DNA of 64,000 bases from UBA2779 sp965232165 (GTDB lineage: Bacteria > Spirochaetota > Spirochaetia > DSM-2461). The notes under the pieces were generated by a model. It saw nothing but the letters and a program-made list of their open reading frames with translations, ran no database searches and was not told the origin of the DNA. The stretch is taken from the NCBI GenBank assembly GCA_965232165.1, contig CBDDOY010000002.1:124001-188000 (forward strand), written 5' to 3'. Below are positions 1-8,397 of the stretch, in pieces. The position numbers and the translations under genes were made by a program. The stretch's first letter is position 1; every line of letters begins with the position of its first letter.

Positions 1-118
1 CCAGTATAAGAACAACTGCCGACACCGCCCACCAGCCGATAGCAAGTGGCCACCAGCCGATCTCATCCAGCCCTTCAATATCATAAAGGTCAGCCGGTGA
101 GGCGGCGTTCGATATCAT
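1..118 (-). CDS. DUF4381-type membrane protein, N-terminal part only
   Basis: Thirty-nine N-terminal residues are visible before the window edge. They contain a Trp-rich stretch, IGWWPLAIGWW, followed by a hydrophobic segment. This matches the start of DUF4381 proteins, single-pass membrane proteins that commonly follow DUF58 in MoxR operons. The ATG at 118 overlaps the DUF58 stop by four bases (ATGA), which indicates translational coupling. Assignment rests on the motif and the gene order. Confidence 0.7.
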   Translation of the reverse strand, partial: MISNAASPADLYDIEGLDEIGWWPLAIGWWAVSAVVLIL

Positions 119-1032
119 ACGGCCCTCCGTAATCTGCTAATGCGCCTTAATTCAAGTGCTAACTTCCTCTGTATATTGCTGTCGGTAATAATAGAAACTA
201 TATGAACGCCAAATCTGCTGGCAATTCGTTCCAGCCTGCGGCGATTTTCCTGCCAGATTCTGCTGTAGCTCTCCCTGCCGGATTGACTATCGGTATTCAC
301 ATAGCATTTTTTCTTGGTGTTTTTGCTGCATAGCAACATGCCCGCCGGAGGAATAGTATGGTCTGCCGGGTCGTCTATCGCTAGAAGCACAATATTGCAG
401 CGTTTTTGCAAATTGGCTAATTGCTGTTCCAGCTCTTCACTAAACGAACCGAAATCGCTGATGATATAAACCAATGCCCCGGTTGGCGCAGCCTTGTTGA
501 TGTGCTGCAATGTATTTCCCAGCGTTATAGCCTGAGGCTGGGTAGCGATGCTCTTATCACTAAGCTGCTTGAGCATAGCCCACAGCGATGTGCGGGAGCG
601 TTTCGGAGCAAAAAATTGCATGCCCTCCGGCACATCACCAAAAATACAGGCGCCCAGTCTGTCACGGTTGCTATTGGCCTGCCAGCCAAGCAATGCAGCC
701 ACGCGTGCCGCTTGCACGGACTTAAATGTTCCTCGGGTACCGAAGCGCATTGTGGCATTGGCATCTACGCAGATGATCACACTGCGTTCACGCTCTTCTT
801 TGAATATCTTGGTATGCGGGCTTCCGGTACGGGCCGTGACTCTCCAGTCAATGCTGCGGATATCATCCCCTGCCGCATATTCACGCACTTCTTCAAATTC
901 CAGACCTTGCCCACGGAACGGCGAACTATGATCTCCTATGGAAGCAGAAGTAACGGCGCGATTGGATGTTAGTGAAAGTCGAGATGCATGGCCCTTCAGG
1001 GTCACCAGTTCGTTGAAATCAGGGTATAACAT
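115..1032 (-). CDS. DUF58 domain protein
   Basis: About 305 residues. The DUF58 signature is present near residues 45-70: FRGQGLEFEEVREYAAGDD followed by RSIDW, and then a von Willebrand A-like part (VIICVDANATM). DUF58 proteins are found with MoxR ATPases and are thought to act as substrates or adaptors of MoxR chaperone systems at the envelope; the exact role is unknown. I chose the ATG at 1032 rather than one at 1065 because a TGAGGA ribosome site sits 6-7 bases upstream of it and the 1065 start would overlap moxR by 23 bases. Confidence 0.88.
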   Translation of the reverse strand: MLYPDFNELVTLKGHASRLSLTSNRAVTSASIGDHSSPFRGQGLEFEEVREYAAGDDIRSIDWRVTARTGSPHTKIFKEERERSVIICVDANATMRFGTRGTFKSVQAARVAALLGWQANSNRDRLGACIFGDVPEGMQFFAPKRSRTSLWAMLKQLSDKSIATQPQAITLGNTLQHINKAAPTGALVYIISDFGSFSEELEQQLANLQKRCNIVLLAIDDPADHTIPPAGMLLCSKNTKKKCYVNTDSQSGRESYSRIWQENRRRLERIASRFGVHIVSIITDSNIQRKLALELRRISRLRRAV

Positions 1033-1042
1033 GACGGTTTCC

Positions 1043-2032
1043 TCACGGTACGGCAACCACTTCAAGAAGCTGTCCTACAATCCGATCCCGTGTAACACCA
1101 TCGGCTTCCGATTCAAAAGAAGGAATAATGCGATGGCGCAATATGGGGAGTGCTGCCGTTTGCACGTGATGCGGAGTGACGTATTCATCACCTCGCAGCC
1201 AGGCCAGGGCCTTGGCGCATCGTATCATGCCTAACGTTGCACGTGGTGAAGCTCCATGGGCGATCCATTTTGCCAGATTTCCATCATATTTTCCCGGCTT
1301 ACGCGTGGCGGTAACAAGTGATACCACATAATCTTTGAGGTTGTCATTTATATGCATGGCCGATACGGCCTTGCGTGCTTCTACGATTTCTTTCTGGGTG
1401 GTCACCGCAGCGGATTGGGTATATGTGCCCTGCTGCCTGCGCTCATCGAGATCGGCAATTTGCCGTTCTTCTTCATGATCGGGATAATCCACCGCGATAT
1501 ACATTAGGAACCGATCCAACTGTGCTTCAGGCAGATTATAGGTGCCTTCCTGTTCAATCGGATTTTGTGTGGCCAGTACTATATACAGTTCCGGCAGCTT
1601 GTAACTTTTGTGGCCAACCGTAATTTGTTTTTCTTCCATGGCTTCCAGCAGTGCAGACTGCACTTTCGCCGGAGCACGGTTAATCTCGTCAGCAAGCAGG
1701 ATATTGTTAAAAAGCGGGCCTTGCCGGAATGTGAAATTGCTCTTTTCCTGCACGTATATCTCAGTGCCGATTAAGTCGGAGGGAAGCAGGTCAGGCGTAA
1801 ACTGAATGCGGTGAAAATCACCTTCAATGCCTTCTGCAATCGCCTTGGCCGCTGTTGTTTTTGCTAGTCCAGGCATACCTTCTATGAGTATGTGTCCATC
1901 TGCCAGTAGGCAGACCAGTAAATTTTCAATCAGCGCCTTTTGACCAATAATCCTATTTTCAATGGTCTGCTGAAGCTGAGTCAGTTTGTGTTGTATTTCA
2001 TTGGTTGAGGTTTCATTTTTAACAACTTGCAT
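1043..2032 (-). CDS. MoxR family AAA+ ATPase
   Basis: About 329 residues with a classic MoxR layout: Walker A GMPGLAKTT, Walker B LLADEINRAP, sensor region ATQNPIEQEGTYNLPEAQLD and a C-terminal lid domain. MoxR proteins are cytosolic AAA+ chaperones that help assemble or activate metal-dependent or von Willebrand-domain partners. The start at 2032 (MQVVKNE) has an AGGA ribosome site 9-10 bases upstream; a longer reading from 2101 would add an uncharacteristic N-terminus. Ten bases separate its stop from the DUF58 start. Confidence 0.93.
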   Translation of the reverse strand: MQVVKNETSTNEIQHKLTQLQQTIENRIIGQKALIENLLVCLLADGHILIEGMPGLAKTTAAKAIAEGIEGDFHRIQFTPDLLPSDLIGTEIYVQEKSNFTFRQGPLFNNILLADEINRAPAKVQSALLEAMEEKQITVGHKSYKLPELYIVLATQNPIEQEGTYNLPEAQLDRFLMYIAVDYPDHEEERQIADLDERRQQGTYTQSAAVTTQKEIVEARKAVSAMHINDNLKDYVVSLVTATRKPGKYDGNLAKWIAHGASPRATLGMIRCAKALAWLRGDEYVTPHHVQTAALPILRHRIIPSFESEADGVTRDRIVGQLLEVVAVP

Positions 2033-2051
2033 TGTATTTTCCTGTTTCCTG

Positions 2052-2309
2052 TTATGCCAAAATTCTTTCTTGATCGCAATATTCCCCAGCCGAGGAGCCA
2101 AAGTCTTCAGGGGACCTTTCTACATTGCTTCCTGAAGGGGTGTCCCAATCATGTAGGAAATAGGCGGCGCCCTTTAAGCCATGTCCCGTCTGCTTCATAT
2201 CAACAGTGGTACGCGAATACTCCTTTCCTTCTTCAAACCGAACGGGCTTATCATCTCGGTTTTTACCATTATGGGATTTGATGAATTTGAAAGTAGTATC
2301 TGGGTTCAT
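2052..2309 (-). CDS. hypothetical 85-aa protein in the MoxR operon
   Basis: No family is recognised. The ORF has a good ribosome site (GGAAGGAA, about 4 bases before the ATG), begins 14 bases after the DUF445 stop and ends 19 bases before moxR, so it is tightly packed in the operon and probably translated. The protein is hydrophilic, with no signal peptide or membrane segment. It could also be the 5' part of a decayed gene. Confidence 0.5.
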   Translation of the reverse strand: MNPDTTFKFIKSHNGKNRDDKPVRFEEGKEYSRTTVDMKQTGHGLKGAAYFLHDWDTPSGSNVERSPEDFGSSAGEYCDQERILA

Positions 2310-2323
2310 ATTTTCCTTCCGGC

Positions 2324-3013
2324 TTAATTCAAATACTCAACAATGCTCACTCCGAACCCTATGATGCCTCCAAACACACCGCCCCATACGACTAGCCAAC
2401 CGAGATGTTTATGAATCATATCCTGAACAATTTCTTTTACCTTTTTGGGTGTAAGTTCTTCAAGGCGGCTGTCAATAATGTGCTCTGCCTGAAGTATCAG
2501 TGTAGATGTGAAGTCAGAACCTTTGTTTTTTTCAGGCTGAGCAGATGCCAATTCTGCAATTACTCCTTTCAGTTTTTCGGTCACTGGTTCTCTAAGAGGC
2601 TGGAGGACTTTTTTACCGCCCATCATCCCCAGTATTCCACCCATGGGAGACTCTTCAATGACTTCCGTTAACCCTTCGAATACACGGTCAAAATCGATTT
2701 GATTACTGATGGCTGATGTGGATGTATCCCCATTCTGCTTGAAAAAGCGCTCGATATGTTCACGCGTGAAAAATTCTTGAATCACCAATTGCTTTATACC
2801 TATCTTAAATTCTTCAAATCGGTTGGGAATCACACCGGAACCGTAAAGCAGGGGCACCTTCTCAAACAGCATATGAACGGCCAGCCAGTTTGTGACACCG
2901 CCTGACAGCGCAAACAATCCAGTCATTGAAATGATTTCACTGTAGACAGGTGAAAAATAACCTCCTACGGCAATCGATAAAGCAATGATATTGGTAACAG
3001 CACTCTTATTCAT
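2324..3013 (-). CDS. DUF445 family membrane protein
   Basis: 229 residues. The N-terminal part has a hydrophobic segment followed by GGVTNWLAVHMLFEKVP, the typical DUF445 signature, then a soluble helical middle and a C-terminal hydrophobic segment near residues 205-225. DUF445 (YheB-like) proteins are membrane anchored and of unknown function. It is the first intact gene of the minus-strand operon that continues through MoxR and DUF58. Its ATG overlaps the end of a decayed frame upstream. Confidence 0.85.
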   Translation of the reverse strand: MNKSAVTNIIALSIAVGGYFSPVYSEIISMTGLFALSGGVTNWLAVHMLFEKVPLLYGSGVIPNRFEEFKIGIKQLVIQEFFTREHIERFFKQNGDTSTSAISNQIDFDRVFEGLTEVIEESPMGGILGMMGGKKVLQPLREPVTEKLKGVIAELASAQPEKNKGSDFTSTLILQAEHIIDSRLEELTPKKVKEIVQDMIHKHLGWLVVWGGVFGGIIGFGVSIVEYLN

Positions 3014-3275
3014 CCTTGTACCTTTTCTTGTCTTTCTTCTTCGGGCAGATCATCCAGTTTTGAGACAGAAGACCATACTTGTAATCAGTCAAAGCGAACG
3101 CCCAGCCGGATAATTTCGGTGTGAGGCTCTCTATATCCTGACGTGTTTCTGATCCCGGTAGAATCTGCGTCATGTAGTCATTCTCTTAGGGCTTTGTATT
3201 CTTTCTCAGGCTCAATCAGCTCCTTTTTACCCCCCATATCAGTAGCAGCCCATTTTTGCCATCTTCAATATACTG
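3006..3275 (-). pseudogene. decayed coding remnant upstream of DUF445
   Basis: Two adjacent frames read as one protein broken by a frameshift near 3185: WAATDMGGKKELIEPEKEY then, in another frame, LPGSETRQDIESLTPKLSG and a Lys-rich end (CPKKKDKKR). The stop at 3006 overlaps the DUF445 ATG, as expected for a co-transcribed gene. Family unknown. The reading depends on joining frames by eye, so confidence is low. Confidence 0.35.
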
Positions 3276-3306
3276 TCAATTGTTATGGAAACAAAGAAAA
3301 AATTCT

Positions 3307-3423
3307 TCATCCTAATGGATTCATAAGAATGCAAATCTCTATCAACGAGGAGACCGTGATGAAATAGTATCCATTTCGGCCATAATCCCAGCCAGGCAAT
3401 TGGAGAACTCGTGGGTGCGGCGG
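3307..3423 (-). pseudogene. fragment of REP-associated tyrosine transposase (Y1 type)
   Basis: The frame ending at the stop at 3307 contains LQLPGWDYGRNGYYFIT, the diagnostic N-terminal motif of REP-associated tyrosine transposases (IS200/IS605-related Y1 proteins). The sequence turns non-homologous after about 25 residues and neither the catalytic HUH pair nor the tyrosine is present, so only an N-terminal scrap remains. Confidence 0.6.
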
Positions 3424-3427
3424 TTCA

Positions 3428-3742
3428 TCAAATGTCCCATATTGCGGGCGGCAATGAATTCATCCGTGCAGTTGCGGAATTCCTTTTGACTGCATGTTTC
3501 AGCCCTCGGTTGAAACGACCAAAGCCGACTTCTTGTTCTCCTGTGATTTCATCCGCCAGAAAGAGAATGTGCTCTTCTTCGGGTCTCCTTCCGGCGTTGG
3601 GAAAACCCGCCCACACCCACTTCATCGATCTTGTTGAACCCTGTGTTCCAATCTCATACGACCACTGGGAAGTGGGCATCAGTGCAATGGGGGAGACGAG
3701 GTATTTACATTGATCTGCAGCGGAAATGGCCTGCTTGTTCAT
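3428..3742 (-). CDS. hypothetical protein coupled to the TIR pseudogene
   Basis: 104 residues, no recognised family. Its ATG at 3742 overlaps the terminal TGA of the TIR-domain pseudogene (ATGA), which points to a former two-gene operon, perhaps an effector with its partner. The sequence ends close to the Y1 transposase scrap, so the C-terminus may have been lost or replaced. Given the decay on both sides, this may itself be a remnant. Confidence 0.35.
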   Translation of the reverse strand: MNKQAISAADQCKYLVSPIALMPTSQWSYEIGTQGSTRSMKWVWAGFPNAGRRPEEEHILFLADEITGEQEVGFGRFNRGLKHAVKRNSATARMNSLPPAIWDI

Positions 3743-4686
3743 TCATTCTCTGTATCGAATGCTGCATTGGCGTGCCGTTCCGCTGCTACCTTGAGGTCTT
3801 CAAGAAGTCGCTCAACATCAACTGAATCGGCAAATTCAGGAGATACCTCAGTAGTCGCCGCATCGATGGTACCGGCTCCGGTGTCGAGAACCAAGATGGG
3901 GGAACGTTCAAAACTGACAGAAGCCTCACGCCCTTTAGTGTCAAAACGTTTTCCTGCCGGCGCATTAAGATCACTATCGGATTCAAGAGCGAACGTGTCG
4001 AGATGTCAGTCTTGAGCGTCACCGCGTTCGAGGAGCCTGTAACCCGTTCCCATTAGTTTCAGTGCTGTGCCCTGAATTGACGGATCCAGTTCTTGCCCGA
4101 CAATGGTCCTAGTGCCACTCCGATGATACGTGATCCGCATCGAGGCAAGCGGTTGCCCCCCTTCAATTCGGATATCCAGAACCGCCCGATGCTCTTGGCC
4201 GCGATGCTCCCAATTTCCTCGCCAGGTTCCTGATAATTGCTAGATGGCTGCGGCGGTTCCTGCAATACTGATCCCCAGCCGATCAAGGATTAACGCAAAA
4301 GACCTCTGGTATGCGCCAGTATCCGTGAAGTCAGCGTACGATTTGCCGACAGGGAACACGGGTAACGTGCATGGCTTGCAATGAAGAGGCAGGACTTTGA
4401 CAGTCTGGCCCCGTATTTCCTGGTTCATCGCAATATCAGCTTTTCGCTTTGTCCATTCAGATTCAACGGACTTCGGCGACAGAACCACCGCCGGATAATC
4501 CACGGTGTCGATTCCAGGACGTATCTTCTCAATAAGGGAGTCGCCCAGTTTTATCTCAGCCTCGTCTATCCTGACTTTGGCGCCGTCTGTCTGGATGTCA
4601 GACGCAAGCTTCCCCGCAAACGGTTTATCGGACCATGTGCGGCTTAGAAAAATGCTTGGATTTGAACTCAGCGATGTCATGTCCAT
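3739..4686 (-). pseudogene. TIR-domain protein with two in-frame stop codons
   Basis: Residues 1-148 are a bacterial TIR domain: NPSIFLSRTWSDKPFAGKLA, then VRIDEAEIKLGDSLIEKIR and VVLSPKSVESEW. TIR domains act in anti-phage defence as NAD+-consuming enzymes or adaptors. The usual catalytic Glu after SxxSVxSxW is replaced by Lys (WTKRKAD). The frame is then interrupted by TAG near 4240 and TGA near 4020, but stays open in the same frame to 3739, about 315 codons in all, and includes a plausible C-terminal region (LVLDTGAGTIDAAT). Single-base nonsense changes in an otherwise intact frame mark this as recently inactivated. Confidence 0.7.
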
Positions 4687-4730
4687 TGTCTTTCGTTAGT
4701 TTTCTCGGCTGAATCCGAAACAAATCTGCA

Positions 4731-4817
4731 ACACCCGGCTGTTCGGGTGTCCATTCAACGGCTTGAGTATAGTGCCCTCCGCAGGTTGCGTGAAGGTCAT
4801 TCCCGCACGACTTCGTG
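4731..4817. repeat. two small palindromes between the TIR relic and vsr
   Basis: A 7-bp perfect stem (ACACCCG/CGGGTGT, 4731-4750) and GCACGACTTCGTGC (4804-4817) lie in the 250-base gap upstream of the TIR relic. Neither is followed by a T-run, so they are not convincing terminators. No gene is supported in 4690-4930. Confidence 0.4.
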
Positions 4818-4933
4818 CCTAACCTGTCCCCGTCCAGCGACTCGGGTGCTTTGCCCCTAATGCTAAGCCGCCTGGCCCACAAAAGAATTCCCCCAGGCTA
4901 AATGTATTCGTCGAATTGTTTTTCATAGCTGTC

Positions 4934-5437
4934 TCATTTTGTATTTGAGTAATATCTGCTTCTTTTTTCTGCGATTTTTATGATTTGTCTTCGATCTATT
5001 TCCTGATGGTATTTATAGTAAGAGTCATCTTCCAGTTCTCTAATAATATCATTTAATGCTGAAACTGGGTCATTCATAATTTTACATTCCCATACTACAA
5101 TAATATCCCATCCTAATTCCTGAATTTTTTTTCTAATTTCAATATCTCTTGATACATTTTTGCAAAATTTTTTCTGCCAGTATTCAATATTTGTTTTTGG
5201 AGTTGATGCCTTAGAACAGTTCGGGTGCCTATGCCAGAAACAGCCGTGTACAAAAATTGCGGTTTTATATTTTGGCAAAACAATATCTGGAGAGCCTGGA
5301 AGTTTATTATAATTCATCCTGAATCGAAAACCGGCACGATGTAAAAGCGATCTAATGATTAGTTCTGGTTTGGTATGCCTGCTATGTATTTGACCCATGT
5401 TCCAAGAACGTTGTTTTTTTGTTAAATGATCTGTCAT
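4934..5437 (-). CDS. vsr: Vsr very-short-patch DNA mismatch endonuclease
   Basis: 167 residues, close to the normal Vsr length. Conserved elements run in order: RSWNMGQIHSRHTKPEL, LPGSPDIVLPKYKTAIFVHG with the catalytic Asp, GCFWHRHPNC with the metal-site His/Cys, and RDIEIRKKIQELGW with WECKI. Vsr nicks 5' of the T in T:G mismatches formed by deamination of 5-methylcytosine. It is normally next to a cytosine-5 methyltransferase; none is seen here, so it is an orphan. A promoter with an embedded perfect palindrome lies just upstream. Confidence 0.95.
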   Translation of the reverse strand: MTDHLTKKQRSWNMGQIHSRHTKPELIIRSLLHRAGFRFRMNYNKLPGSPDIVLPKYKTAIFVHGCFWHRHPNCSKASTPKTNIEYWQKKFCKNVSRDIEIRKKIQELGWDIIVVWECKIMNDPVSALNDIIRELEDDSYYKYHQEIDRRQIIKIAEKRSRYYSNTK

Positions 5438-5460
5438 GATGAATTGTTTTCATGACAATC

Positions 5461-5486
5461 ATTATACAGTCTGTATAATAAGTCAA
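5461..5486 (-). promoter_or_regulatory. vsr promoter region with perfect palindrome
   Basis: ATTATACAG-T-CTGTATAAT (5461-5479) is a perfect 9-1-9 inverted repeat. On the minus strand its far arm supplies TATAAT as a -10, with TTGACT 14 bases upstream as a short-spaced -35. The placement over the -10 suggests a repressor operator for vsr. The regulator is not identifiable. Confidence 0.5.
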
Positions 5487-5812
5487 CACAGGCTATCTCT
5501 TTCTGCATAGAAAATTGCCATGACTTCTTGAATTGCATCTTAATCTTTAGAGGTGCCCTTTGTCATAATGAAACTTACTGATGATTCGTCAATCTCCGGT
5601 TTGTACAGACGGCATAAATCAAACTGCAAATCATCAGCCGGGCTTGAGGTCTCCAGGACCCCCTCTGTTCAGCACATCTTGTGTAAATCATCGTCGTGCT
5701 TAAGCCTTTTCCAGCCGGGGCGAGCTTTTACCGAACAGCAGTATTTCAACCGCCGCACCTCTCAATGTGCCGGAATCTTCCCGGGCCAGGGGGAGGACAG
5801 CCGATTTTTGTT

Positions 5813-6170
5813 TTACTGCCCGTCAATCTTGCTTGAATCCGCCTCATATCCGGCTGCTCTCATCTTTTGTGCCGCCACGCGCCGGAGGCTTCATCATACG
5901 ATTCATAGACCCAGCCGGTCATATCGGAAGGGAGCCTCACACCAACTTCCAAAAGACCAGACACATTTTTCCGTCCCAGTCTGCCGATAAAAAACCCCCA
6001 TTCAAGGAGCACATTTTGCCTGACCCGTTTCTCCGGTTCGGGGCTGTTTTTGCTGTATTGCTCTCTCAATTGTCCGTAATCATCGCCGGAGAGGAGAACA
6101 AAAGCGAATTGCACTCCGCCTGATTCTTCTTCAAACTTTCAATACTGAGCGGTTTCCAGATTGGTTGATA
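5813..6170 (-). pseudogene. frameshifted TIR-like (PF10137-type) nucleotide-binding effector
   Basis: A reading frame with QFAFVLLSGDDYGQL, RVRQNVLLEWGFFIGRLGR and GVRLPSDMTGWVYESYDE matches the PF10137 TIR-like domain, used as an effector in CBASS and related systems. The motif IEKFEEESGG just upstream can only be read by joining two frames near 6150, and the C-terminal MRAAGYEADSSKIDGQ needs another shift after GAWRHK near 5860. The 5' end is unclear because a terminator lies at 6311-6342. At least two frameshifts make it a pseudogene. Positions 5500-5812 show no supportable gene. Confidence 0.65.
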
Positions 6171-6310
6171 CAAGAAGTCGGGCTCCGGTGTGCTGCTGCG
6201 GTTTTCAGCCGGAGGTGGAGATTGTTTGGACGGCTCCCACTCGGGGAATCGAGATGCGTGAGCATGGTTTGTAAGCGGGGAGCTGCTTTGCCAAAATCTG
6301 CCGGGGGCAT

Positions 6311-6342
6311 AAAAAAAGGCCCGTGGGGGTGAATCCACGGGC
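6311..6342 (-). terminator. rho-independent terminator after rloB
   Basis: On the minus strand GCCCGTGG/CCACGGGC forms an 8-bp GC-rich stem with an 8-base loop, directly followed by seven T residues. It begins two bases after the rloB stop, so it should end the rloA-rloB transcript. Confidence 0.88.
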
Positions 6343-6343
6343 T

Positions 6344-6990
6344 TCAAAGAGATATAGTCGGTGAAAATCGGTGTTTGTTTACTGATTCCCGTGATTTCAG
6401 GATGCTTTCAACCAGTTTATAGACGGTCGTTCCGGTTGTGCGCGGCCGGTCATTGCAAGGCGGGGTGTCCCGTCGTTTGGCTCTCTCAATGGCACAGTCA
6501 AGCATCTTTTCCGATATTTTTCTTACATCAATACCTTTATCGTAATAGGGAAGGTGCTGCTTCAATCTTCGGGAACATTCCTTGGAACTGCCAACATTGT
6601 CGCCATCCTCGAAATGCAGACGTAGCCAGAATTCGAATTTGGGATTACTGAGTGCAAACCCATATTTAGGGGCTTCCTGGGACCATTGATGCAGCTCTGC
6701 CAACTGTTTGTCAGTCCATTGGTCCCTGTCAACCACCAGCCAGGCTTCATCCGAATTTCTCAATTCTTCTTTTTTCAGATGCCTTTTCGTTCTTTTAAGC
6801 ACCCCAGGCGGCGCGCTGTCGTGCTGACCCTTGAGACATTTCACTTGAATGACAGAATTCTGATCGTTGAATATCTTAAAGTACGGCCGCTCTGCTTTAC
6901 TGCCTTTAACGGCCAAAATGAAGAGCTTCCGGTAAGGGCGTTCGCCAGCGGCCGACTGAAATTTCTTTTCTCGGGATACTTGGGAGGCAT
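6344..6990 (-). pseudogene. rloB: RloB-like protein, frameshifted near its N-terminus
   Basis: The main frame contains AVKGSKAERPYFKIF, LVVDRDQW, LSNPKFEFWLRLHF and a basic C-terminus, matching RloB family proteins, which pair with RloA ATPases and are linked to phage abortive infection. The ATG at 6990 overlaps the rloA stop (TGATG) and starts MPPKYPEKR, but the family-like N-terminus (ERPYRKLFILAVKG) lies in another frame, so one frameshift near 6960 is needed. The normally acidic residue of the EG-KTE motif is Lys here (VKGSK). Both changes argue for loss of function, unless the shift is a sequence error. Confidence 0.7.
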
Positions 6991-8306
6991 CAGACTTCCT
7001 CTATGCGATTCGTCAGAGCGTTACTCATTCTGGGCACGCCTCCCAATCTTCCCTGGAGATAGCTTTTGCGGATATCCTTGTCATACCGGACATCTTTGTA
7101 TTCGCTGAATGAAAGAAGCCCGGTGCTGCCGCTGCGGTTCCTTTCGGCTGCCCACATTTCATCCCGCCGGAAAAGACCCTGATCCATCTGAAGGATGTCA
7201 TGGGTGGTTATCAGTAATTGCGCCCGGCTGTCCGTGCTGCAGGTCTCCAGATATTCTCTGAGCAGTTTCCCTGTCAGCAGGGGATGAAGACTGCGGTCAA
7301 CCTCATCGATGACACACACTGTTTTGGATTTGGCGGCCGAGACGGCAAGAAACGCCGGCAGCAAGTTGATTACCCTTTGAGAGCCGTCCGATTCATGGCG
7401 GATGTCAAATTTGGCTTCGGTTCCGTCACTTCTTGGATGGAATGAGACCATTTTTCTAGCAACAAGCTCACCAGCTTTGCTTGTAATGATAAACCGCTCT
7501 GACAAAGCGTCAAAATGAATAGTCTTGTTTTCCTTGATGTATTCCTGCAGCTCGCTTTTGACGCGCTCCGGCAATGGAATGCTTTCGAAGGGAATGTCCT
7601 CTCCGCCCAGGCGGGAAATGCCGGTGTCGAGTTGTGGCAGCCTCTCATTCATGATGCTGTACAGAGGATGGTCTTCATCAAGAAAATGTTCAAACTGCTC
7701 AAATCTTGAGTCCGGAGCAATCAGCATCAGAGTATCCTTGAACCAGTCATAAACAGGCCGGAAATTATCAACCTTCTGAGATACCGAATTCGTCAGAAAT
7801 AACTGATTGTCTCTCGTTCCTTGAAACGCAAAATGCAGGAATTGATCCTTGTCAAGGCTTGGGTCAAAATTCGGGGTGTTTTCCTGTCGATTGTATAAAA
7901 CTTTCTCACTGGTGCTGGTGATTTTGACCAGCTTTTCCTCAACAACCTTCTTTCGGGTCACAGCAAAGCTGAATTCGTAGATGATTTTGTCAATCAGCAG
8001 TTCCAGCCTGAAACGGGAAGGTTTCTCAATACTGGCACTGTCCAGCCGGTATGGTTCAACGGGGATCAAACTATCTGGTTCGCGACCCCTTACGGCCAAT
8101 CTCTTGACGAAACTCAATGCTTTGAAGAAGTTAGTCTTTCCAGAAGCATTTCCTCCGTAGATAGCCGCAACCGGCAAAATTCTTGTTCGATGCTGTGCAA
8201 TTATGGGAACTCGGTTTCCATGCTGCCTTTCCCTGCTGGCAACCATGGAAAAGGAAACCGAGTCACGAAAGGACATCCAGTTTTCAATTGAAAAACTTAT
8301 TATCAT
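6990..8306 (-). CDS. rloA: RloA-like AAA15 family ATPase
   Basis: 438 residues. The N-terminus MIISFSIENWMSFRDSVSFS and Walker A GGNASGKTNFFKAL are typical of AAA15/SMC-like ATPases of the RloA/AbiL group. Walker B is VCVIDEVDRSLHP, followed by the switch LLITTHD. Such proteins pair with RloB-type proteins in phage defence and probably work in the cytosol as ATP-driven sensors. Its start has an AAGGAG site 8 bases upstream. Intact, although its partner rloB looks frameshifted. A dedicated promoter with flanking inverted repeats lies upstream. Confidence 0.88.
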   Translation of the reverse strand: MIISFSIENWMSFRDSVSFSMVASRERQHGNRVPIIAQHRTRILPVAAIYGGNASGKTNFFKALSFVKRLAVRGREPDSLIPVEPYRLDSASIEKPSRFRLELLIDKIIYEFSFAVTRKKVVEEKLVKITSTSEKVLYNRQENTPNFDPSLDKDQFLHFAFQGTRDNQLFLTNSVSQKVDNFRPVYDWFKDTLMLIAPDSRFEQFEHFLDEDHPLYSIMNERLPQLDTGISRLGGEDIPFESIPLPERVKSELQEYIKENKTIHFDALSERFIITSKAGELVARKMVSFHPRSDGTEAKFDIRHESDGSQRVINLLPAFLAVSAAKSKTVCVIDEVDRSLHPLLTGKLLREYLETCSTDSRAQLLITTHDILQMDQGLFRRDEMWAAERNRSGSTGLLSFSEYKDVRYDKDIRKSYLQGRLGGVPRMSNALTNRIEEV

Positions 8307-8328
8307 TTTGCAGTCTCCTTGCGAGATT

Positions 8329-8390
8329 TCAACTCATTAAACACCGTTAATATAGTATTATCCGTATTTTTGTCAAGTTTAATGAGTTGA
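8329..8390 (-). promoter_or_regulatory. rloAB promoter bracketed by a 14-bp inverted repeat
   Basis: On the minus strand TTGACA (8371-8376) and TATATT (8349-8354) are spaced by 16 bases. TCAACTCATTAAAC (8329-8342) and its exact reverse complement (8377-8390) flank the promoter on both sides. Two operator-like arms around a consensus promoter suggest tight, possibly loop- or dimer-mediated repression. Confidence 0.65.
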
Positions 8391-8397
8391 TTTCTCT

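Noticed and set aside
4804..4840. Possible integron attC site around GCCTAAC and the adjacent palindromes
   Set aside because: No partner GTTRRRY core with complementary arms was found at a suitable distance and no integrase is present.
5553..5990. Plus-strand ORF of 145 aa opposite the TIR-like relic
   Set aside because: No ribosome site or family-like sequence, and the opposite strand carries recognisable PF10137 motifs.
6066..6347. 93-aa minus-strand ORF downstream of rloB
   Set aside because: It runs through the rho-independent terminator and its last part covers the PF10137-type relic in another frame; not a gene.
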